Below are positions 23,101-32,100 of a stretch of 64,000 bases of DNA, piece after piece. The notes beneath the pieces were generated by a model, which searched no databases, was not told the origin of the DNA, and saw only the letters and a program-made list of their open reading frames with translations. Source of the DNA: Tridacna crocea (lineage: Eukaryota; Mollusca; Bivalvia; Cardiida; Cardiidae). The stretch is taken from positions 60,594,001-60,658,000 of the forward strand of contig OX031057.1 in assembly GCA_943736015.1 (NCBI GenBank). The letters run 5' to 3'. Numbering within the stretch: position 1 is the stretch's first letter; every line of letters begins with the position of its first letter. The position numbers and the translations under genes are program-made.

Positions 23101-26100
23101 GGCTAAATTTTGAACAAATTTAGACATGAACCACAACACAGAGCTATGTCCAAAAATATGGTAGGCTTAGGATTTACATTTCTGAGCAAGAAGATTTTAT
23201 GCACTGACCAACGGGGTGAGGCCAATTTTTGAAAAGGCCTACTAGATAATAACAAGTTCCCCCTTTTGGCCTGTGAAGCTAAAAAATTATGGTGTGACAG
23301 TAAATCAATCAAAAAAAAAAAGATATCTTTAAAGTCAAATAATGGATGAACCTTCGTTTACTCTTTACCACATACATGCAGTTCCAACTTTTAACGAACC
23401 TGAGATCAAAGCCTTTTAAAAGCATTGTGGGAAAAGGTGAAAATGGTGGTAACCAGCATTTTCTCCTTTTCCCAAAATGTTTTGTACCCTTCCAAAACAA
23501 GTTTTAATTTTTGAACCACTTTTATTTTGTCATCTGCAAATGCTTTCAATTTGGACAAGTCTACAATTTTGGTGTTTGGTAAAGAGTTAGTTCTTTTCCA
23601 CACATCAAAACTGTAGACTTGTCTGAATTCAAATGGTTACCTCCTTTTTTCTCCTTTTCCCACAATGTTTTCAAAAGTGTTCTTCTTCATGGTTGTTAAA
23701 ACTCGGAATTGTATGGTAAACGGTTACGGATTGGCATGATATCAAAGAAAGACTTTACTTACAAGTGAAATACCTAGACTCCATACATCAGCTCTAATAT
23801 CATAATCTGGCTTGGTGGGATCTGGCGGGTCTATTCTTTCAGGCTTAAAATAACAACAAAAATAATCTTAACATAAAAGAATCCCTTTACCAAACAACTA
23901 TATTTTCTAAAAAAAAAAAACATCTTGGAAAAAGGAGAAAATACTGGTTAATAGCATTTTCTCTTCTCCCATACCCCCCAGCCCCCTGCTAATAGCTGAT
24001 CTAAAATGGACAAAAAAAAAAAAATACCAGCTGTTGAGTAATGACATTTTCACTGATCAAGTAATTTTGCATTTGCCTCATAACCAAACAACAAAATTGT
24101 TGGCTTGTCTGAATAGAAAGAATTTGCAGATGACAAGTTTTTTGAAGAGTAGAAAACATTATGGGAAAAGGAGAACATGCTGGTTACCATCATTGTCTCC
24201 GCTTCTCACAATGTTTTCTAAAGACTTCTCTCTCAGGGTTGTGAAAAGTGGGGATTGTGTAGTAATGGGTAAAAGCATCTTCCATGACTTTAGTGGTCTT
24301 TGCTGCCAGTGTAAATGAAGATCAGACTGCATAAACTATGCAATCAGATATTTGATTTACACTGTCCAGTTTGGTAAATCTCTATAGACAAAAACAACCA
24401 TAAAATTGCAATTATTTGGGTTTTATTTCTGGACTAAGAATGTCTGTTGGATTTTCTTAGGTGCTCTAAGGGTTAATAACATAGTCATACTCACTGCCAT
24501 ATATGCTGCACAGCCTGCACTTCTTGTTTTAGCTTTAGAATCCACTAATCTACCACTTATACCAAAATCACATAACTTCACAGTGCCATTGGCATCCAGC
24601 AGTATATTTGAGGGTTTGACATCTGCAAAATGAGAACAGTCAACAAGCAATATATACTTTGCCTCACGATAGCAACGTTATCATCTGCCTACCGCTGTGG
24701 CAAAAGAAGTCATTGCTCAACAAGAGTAATTTCCACCTATAGCATCATATTCATGCAGTGGACCATTTATGGAAATACTGTGGCAAAAGATGACACTGAA
24801 GACTTGTATCACAAAGTTCAAACATTTACTAGTATCTCACAAAATAATCCACGTAACCAGCATTTTCTCTTTTTCCCACAATGTCTTCTTTCCTTCACAA
24901 AACAAATTTCACATTTTCAGTCACTTTTACTTTATCATCTTCAAATGCTTTCGATTTGAATGAGGCTAAAATAGGTTTGTTTGGTAATGAGTTAAGTAAA
25001 TAACACATGAAAGTAGTAAATCAGCTACTCTCTGTGATAAGGAGGCTTAATGCACCTGCAGAAAGTACTGATCCTAGTCTGTCTGCACAGCCTGCACACA
25101 CTGACCTGGGTTGATACTTTTTACTTTTAAACAATTTTCGCATGTCAAAGGACCATGCTTCATGGTTTAGCCAGGTGTTAACCCATTACCACACAATCCC
25201 TATTGTTGACGCCCCTGAGAAAGAAGCCTTTTGAAAACACTGTGGGAAAAGGAGAAAATGCTGGTAACCAGCATTTTCTCCTTTTCCCACAGTGTTTTCT
25301 ACCCTTCCCAGAACAACATTCAATTTTTCAATCACCTTTAATTTGTTATCTGAAAATGCTTTCAATTTGAACCAGTCTAAAATTTTGTTGTGTGGTAAAG
25401 AGTTAAACAAAATGGATGTTATGGATCCGTAGTTATCCCGTTACCAAACAACAACATTTTAGACTTGTCCAAATTGAAAGCATTTGCAGACAACAAAATA
25501 AAAATGACTCAAAATTTGAAATTTATTTTGTGAAAGGTAGAAAACATTGTGGGAAAAGGAGAAAATGCTGGTTACCAGCATTTTCCCCTTTTCACACAAT
25601 GTTTTCTAGAGGCTTCTTTCTCAGGGGCATCAAAAGTAGGGATTGTGTGGTAACGGCTTATGTGGTAACTTACTGCATCAAGTAGATGCATTAAACACCC
25701 TTTTGCCAGAACATGGCTCAAAGCTGAAATAGTGAAGAACTTTACCTCGATGTATGACACCATGTTTTTCTTTGAGGTAGTGTAAGGCTCTGACAATCTA
25801 TAAATAAAAACACAAAATGGTGTGTTAGGTCTTTCAAAATATATTTTTCCATATACTGTAGTTCTCTTAAGCTGTCAAATTCAAGTAAAAAAAATCTTGT
25901 AATAATTTTAACTAGAGCTGTCACTGAATGTGACTTAATACTCCAACCAGCCCTTTGACAGAAAAAAAGTTCAAGGGGTGATAATTCCTCAACCAGAGGA
26001 GTTGACACTTGAAAATTGCATCTTGCAAATCTGCAATATATGTGCAAAGTTTCAATACAACTGAAGGAAAACTGTGGGAGTTAGCAACACAAAATTACTA

Positions 26101-29100
26101 GTATTTTGTACACAGACGCCCAGAGGGACGGACACAAGGACAGATGCACAGACACATGGACATACAGGCTGATTCTAGTATACCCCCAAAAACACTTATT
26201 TGGCAGGGGTATAATAAAGTACCTTGAGGGTTAAACAGTAGTTCCAGTCAAATATAGAGACAATCAAGCAAATTAGCATTTAGTCACACTAACTCTCAGA
26301 AATAGCAGTCAGTGCTTCAGGTGAAACAAAAACTTATGTAAGGTTCTTATCAAATAGTAAATGTTTGTACAAAAAATAATCATACAAGAGAGTCTGTAAA
26401 TTGGAATAATGGGTAGAAGCAATTTCAACAGTATTTCAGTGATATCTAAATCATATCTTACATACTTTTCAAAGCTTTAACCCTTTACCCTACAATCCGA
26501 GCTTTTTACAACCCTGCTAAACTCATTACCAAACCACAATTTATAGACTTGTCCAAATTGAAAGCATTCGCAGACGACAAAATAAAAGTGTCTGAAAATT
26601 TGATATTTATTTTGTGAAGGTAGAAAACATCGTGGGAAAAAAAGGAAATGCTGGTTACCAGCATTTTCTCCTTTTCCCACAATGTTTTCTAAAGGCTTCT
26701 TTCTCAGGGGTGTCAAAAGTAGGGATTGTGTGGTTATGGGTTAAGAAGCCTTCCAAAAACATTGTGGTAAAAGGTTTAAATGCTGGTAACCAGCATTTTA
26801 TCCTTTTCTTACAGTGTTTTCTTCCCTTCCCAAACAAATTTCATTTTTTTGTCACGTCAAATTTTATCGTCTGCAAATCCTCCCAATTTGGAAGTTATTA
26901 AAATTTCTATCTACTGTGGTAACTTTCTTTCAAAAACTAATCGCAATGGTGTCTTCTTTACCCCATTTTGAGATCAGTAAAGTAGAAATAGCTGTGACGA
27001 GTTTTTTTGAATGTCCTGTGAATATTTTTTACAATGTAATGTCCAAGTGATAGATTCAGAGCTTCAGATAGGGGGAGTGATGTTGATTTCATAATTGAAA
27101 ATATTAACTATTCTCCGCCCAACCCTACGTTGTGGGTAGTCATTAGAATAGTCTCATCGAGACGATTCTAATGAGTACCCACAACATAGGGTTTGGAAGA
27201 GAAATATCGGATTTAAAATGCCATCAACCACCTCCTATCTGGAGCTCTGATAGAATAGGAAAAATTGAAGAGACCAGAAGCCAGACTACTTCCATTTAAC
27301 CATGTACAGAGCTTGAAACTGTGTTATTATTATTAGAATTATTTGATTAAAAATAAAAAAGTTAATAGTTCCACAAGACCAAAACAGATCAGCTATCAAA
27401 AAGATTATTTTAAGAGTACGAGAAATAATTTACTCACAGCAACTGCCATTTTGCCGAGGATCTTTTCCGGAATGGGTCTTTTGGTTTTCTTCAATAATTT
27501 GTCTAAACATGTGGCCATTAACTCCATACAGATCCACACTTCTGACTGTAAAGATATAGGATAATCGAATATCAGGCTTTTCAGGTTGATTTCATTTGTG
27601 TATGTTTGTTGTACTCACAGATTACCCATCTAGGTTACACTGACTTTCAATGACCCTGAGAAAGAAGCCTATAGAAAACATTGTGGGAAAAGGAGAAAAT
27701 GCTGGAAACCAACATTTTCTCCTTTTCCCACATTATTTTCTACCTTATGAAAGTCAGAAATCATCATGTTAACGAGATTGAATTTGTTGACCCAACTGGA
27801 CCCATTTTCGAACTTGTCAGAGATATTATCAAGACAAACATTCTGAAGAACTTTCAAGGGTATTAGACTAAAGATGAAGCCTACATGGTGTACACAAGGT
27901 AAAAGCTGATGATGCATAACACACAACAAATGACAGACACAGCACGATCACAAAAGCTCACATTAAACACTTCCTGAGTAGGTGAGCTAAAGAAAGATGT
28001 ATAACTATATACTTACTGGAGTAATAAAGGTTCCAATACATTCCACTATATATGGACAATCATGTGACTTTAACACTACATCTAAATCCATGATTATTCG
28101 TTTATTTTCTTCTCTGTTTCCAGATCTTCTCATTTGCTGAAATAGACACATTTATGACCTTATCCTTTAAGTCTTTAAAGGTGGCCCTTCAGATTTCGGG
28201 ACAAAGAATTTTACAAAAATGCAAAAAAATCATCCTTATACTCCCAATGCCTTTTAAATTCCACTCATAAAACCCCTGTAGTCGAACACCATCCAACAAC
28301 ATGAGAAATTTGAGATTTACTACGGCCCAGGTTGACGACAACGGGAGACATGTTCTTTTTTTAGACGATCAATTCGCTCATTTACATACAGGAATACACA
28401 GACAAAGTTTCAAACATAGCGTCCGAAGAAAAAATTATAGAAAATAATTATTATATGTTTGTTATGTAATGGAATTTAAGCATTATGAGTCACGTGCCAG
28501 TCACTTGACATTCCCACTATGCTTTATTGATTTTTGACGTGAAATCTAAAAATACCATAAGAGGCTACGTAGCCTTTTAAGGGAATACCATCAAATCTTT
28601 TGTGTGTGTAATATTATGGATCTTAATTGTATATTATTTCTATTATTTTTTTAAAAATAAATTTCAGTGATATGTATATCTTTTAATTTGGCGAGATGTA
28701 AAAATTCTAAATACCCACCTTTAAAGCCCCAGTAAAGCCAAAGAATAGGTAATTTTCACCATTTAAAGTTAAAAAATATAATAGATTACCCATCACAACA
28801 CATTTATACAAGATCGGAGAAAAGACCATGAATGTGTTAGGTACTGCATTGGTTGTCATGATAAACCTGTGCGAAAATGGATGGAGAAGCCTGTTGATTT
28901 CAGGGACGCCATTGATCAAGACAACCCCTGTTATTGTGTGTGTATTTTCAAACTTCCAGAATGTCATGTGATAACATGAAACCATTGTGGGACAAGAGAA
29001 AATCCTGGTCACCAGCATTTTCTCCTTTTACAACGATATTTTCTTACCTATCAAAGTCAGAAATCATTATTAATAAGTTTTAATTTGTTATCTGAAGACA

Positions 29101-32100
29101 TTTTGAATTTGGTCCAGTCCAAAAATTAAATCTCATTAAAATGATGATTTCTGATCTTAATAGGTAAGAAAATATTGTTGGCCTTTTCCATAATGTTTTC
29201 TGTAGGCTTCTTTCTTCCGGTTGTTAAAAGTCTGGATTGTGTTATAATGAGTTAATCCTTTGCCTAACAATCCCAAGTTTTAACAACCCAGGCGCAAAAA
29301 CCTTCGTAGAACATTGAGCAAAATATAGCAAACACTGGTAAGCTATATTTTCTTCTTTACAAACAGTGTTTTCTTTGTAATTCAAGGACAACAACAATCA
29401 TTTTAGCCAATTTCAATTTGGGTTTCAGTTTGTTGTCTGCGAAAATTTCAATATTGGGCAAGTTATAAAATTTTGTTATCTGGTAAAGAGTTTAAGAACA
29501 GCATATTAATGCAAACTTGACTGATTTATTTATTTCCTGGTGTTGAACATGATTTTCAACATTATTACAGTTTTATCTCAACGGCCATAGCACCTATCCA
29601 TGTTTTCTTCGGAGTTTCCTTTACTAGTGCTCTGCACATACTTCCTTCAAAGCCAATCGCTGCTTTTCCAGAGAACCGATGTGGAAATAACAACCAGAGA
29701 GAAATGAATCTTGTCACAATGACTGTTACCAATCCTCAAAATAAAATTGGCTAAGCTATGTATCTGACCTAGTTTACCCTGCAAAAAACACACAAAGCTC
29801 AAAACCCATTACCATACAATCCCTACTTTTGACGACCCTGAGAAAGAAGCCTTTAGAAAACATTGTGGGAAAAGGAGAAAATGCTGGTAACCAGCATTTT
29901 CTCCTTTTCCCACAAAGTTTTCTACCCTCCCTAAAACCAGTTTCAAATATTGAGCCACATTTATTTTGTTGTCTGTAAATGCTTTCAATTTGGACAAGCC
30001 TAAAATAGTGTCTTTCGGTAATGAGTTAAACAAGCCTAATTACTCATTCTAATATGACAGGTGAATTCCGCTCTATATAACAGCAGTGCAACAAAAGCGT
30101 AGTAAAATCTATATTATTCTATGTATAGTGGCGTCATTCTATATAGAGTGACGTAATGCTGTATAAAGTAAGTAAGTAATGGAATATATAATCTGCAACC
30201 GCCTTTTTACAAAGTATGAACTTGTTTTCCTTTGAATAAGAGTTGGTCCTGTTAGAATCAAAATAATCTTCTTTCTATCGTGGTTTATCATTCAATAAAA
30301 AACATGTTGTAAGTTATGAGGATCAATGATTAAACCACTCGGGCTATTGCCCTCATAGATTATTTACTGTGCCTCGTAACTCACAACTGTGGTTTATTGG
30401 ACAATAAACCACAATAGAAAGAATATCGTTTCTTAAACAAACCGCAAAAGTTCTACCTTTACAGCCATCATTAGACCTGAGTGTTTATGTCTCATTCTGA
30501 TGACTTGACCACATGTGCCGTGTCCTAATTCTCCCATTGATTCTAGACTAGATATATCTGTTGGCACTCTCTGAAAACAAGATAATACATAGAAAGTAGA
30601 GCTTTGACAGAAAAAAAAATGTCGAGTTCAATTATGATCAGTATATGTGCAAAGGTTCAATACAATTGAAGGAAATCTGTAGAAGTTCACGACACAAAAT
30701 TACTAGTATTTTGTACACAGAGGGACATACAGACAGACGCACAGACAAACAAGAGGACAAACAGGCTGATTCCAGTTTACCCCGAAATCATTTGTTTTGC
30801 CTAGGTATAATAAGTGCATGTTTACAGTTACTTGTATTACTGATAAGGGGGCCATCTTTTTCCTTCACTACAAGATTACATGCAAAAGAGTGATGCGTTA
30901 AGACATCCTTGTCACACACTATATCACATAAGCTTTGGCATGACCCTTTACCACACAATGACGATTTTTAACATTCCTGAAAGAGAAAGCGATTTGAAGG
31001 AAATTTTCAACATCCAACTGACATCTCGTCACTGTACAGACTCCTGAGTGAAATTCAATCTCAAACACTGTACACTTCCGGTCCCACACTGTGAATTTGG
31101 GAAAATACTGTAAGTGTGAATCACACGAGCAATTGCAAGAGACTTGCCAGGTATACGTCATTAGAAATAAAACATAACTTTACCTGACCATCAATAGTAA
31201 GTAACCCTGTCTGTTTCATAATCTCTTGATACTTCTGATCTATCTCTGCACTGTAAAATACAAAACTTTTAGTATAGTTACAAGAAAATATTGGTACATA
31301 GTATCAAGGTTGTCACAGAAATATAGCAGATACACTTCAAAGCCTTGAGGAAATTTACGTAAAAACAGTCCTTTATGTGTTTACTGCAAAAGACGTGACC
31401 AGAGCCCCAGATAAGAGGGAGTGACCGTATTTTAAATCCTTTATTTCTCTTCGAAACCCTTTGTTTTGTGTACACGTTGGAATTGTCTTGGTGAGATGAT
31501 TCTAAGATTCTAATGAGTACTCATAAGGTTTAGTGGAGGATGATTAACATCCAATGTTGAAATCAAAATAACTCCACCTATTTGGAGCTCTGGTGACTTG
31601 AGTTTAACTCATTACCAAATGACAATATTATATACTTGTCCAAATTGAAAGCATTTGCAGACAACAAAATAAAAGTGACTGAAAATTTGAAATTTGATTT
31701 GTGAACCCTTTCCAGTGAAGGGTAGAAATCATTGTTGGAAAAGGAGAAAATGCTGGTTACCAGCATTTTCTCCTTTTCCCATAATGTTTTCTAAAAGCTT
31801 CTTTCTCAGGGGCGTCAAAAGTAGAGATTGTGTGGTAATGGGTTAACTGACATTTTAGATAAGGCAAAAAAGTGATTGAAAACAGTACAGAGAAAGAGGA
31901 GAAATGCTAGTTATCAAGCCTGTCTTCATTTTCCACAGCATTTGCAAAAGCTGTCACAGTTAAGGTCACTTGTCTTTGATATGGTAGAATATGTGGGAAA
32001 AGGAGAAAATACTGGTTACTAGCATTTCCTCCTTTTCCCACGATGTTTTCAAAATCCCTCTTCTTACGGGTCTTTCAAACTCTGCATTGTGTGGTTAACG

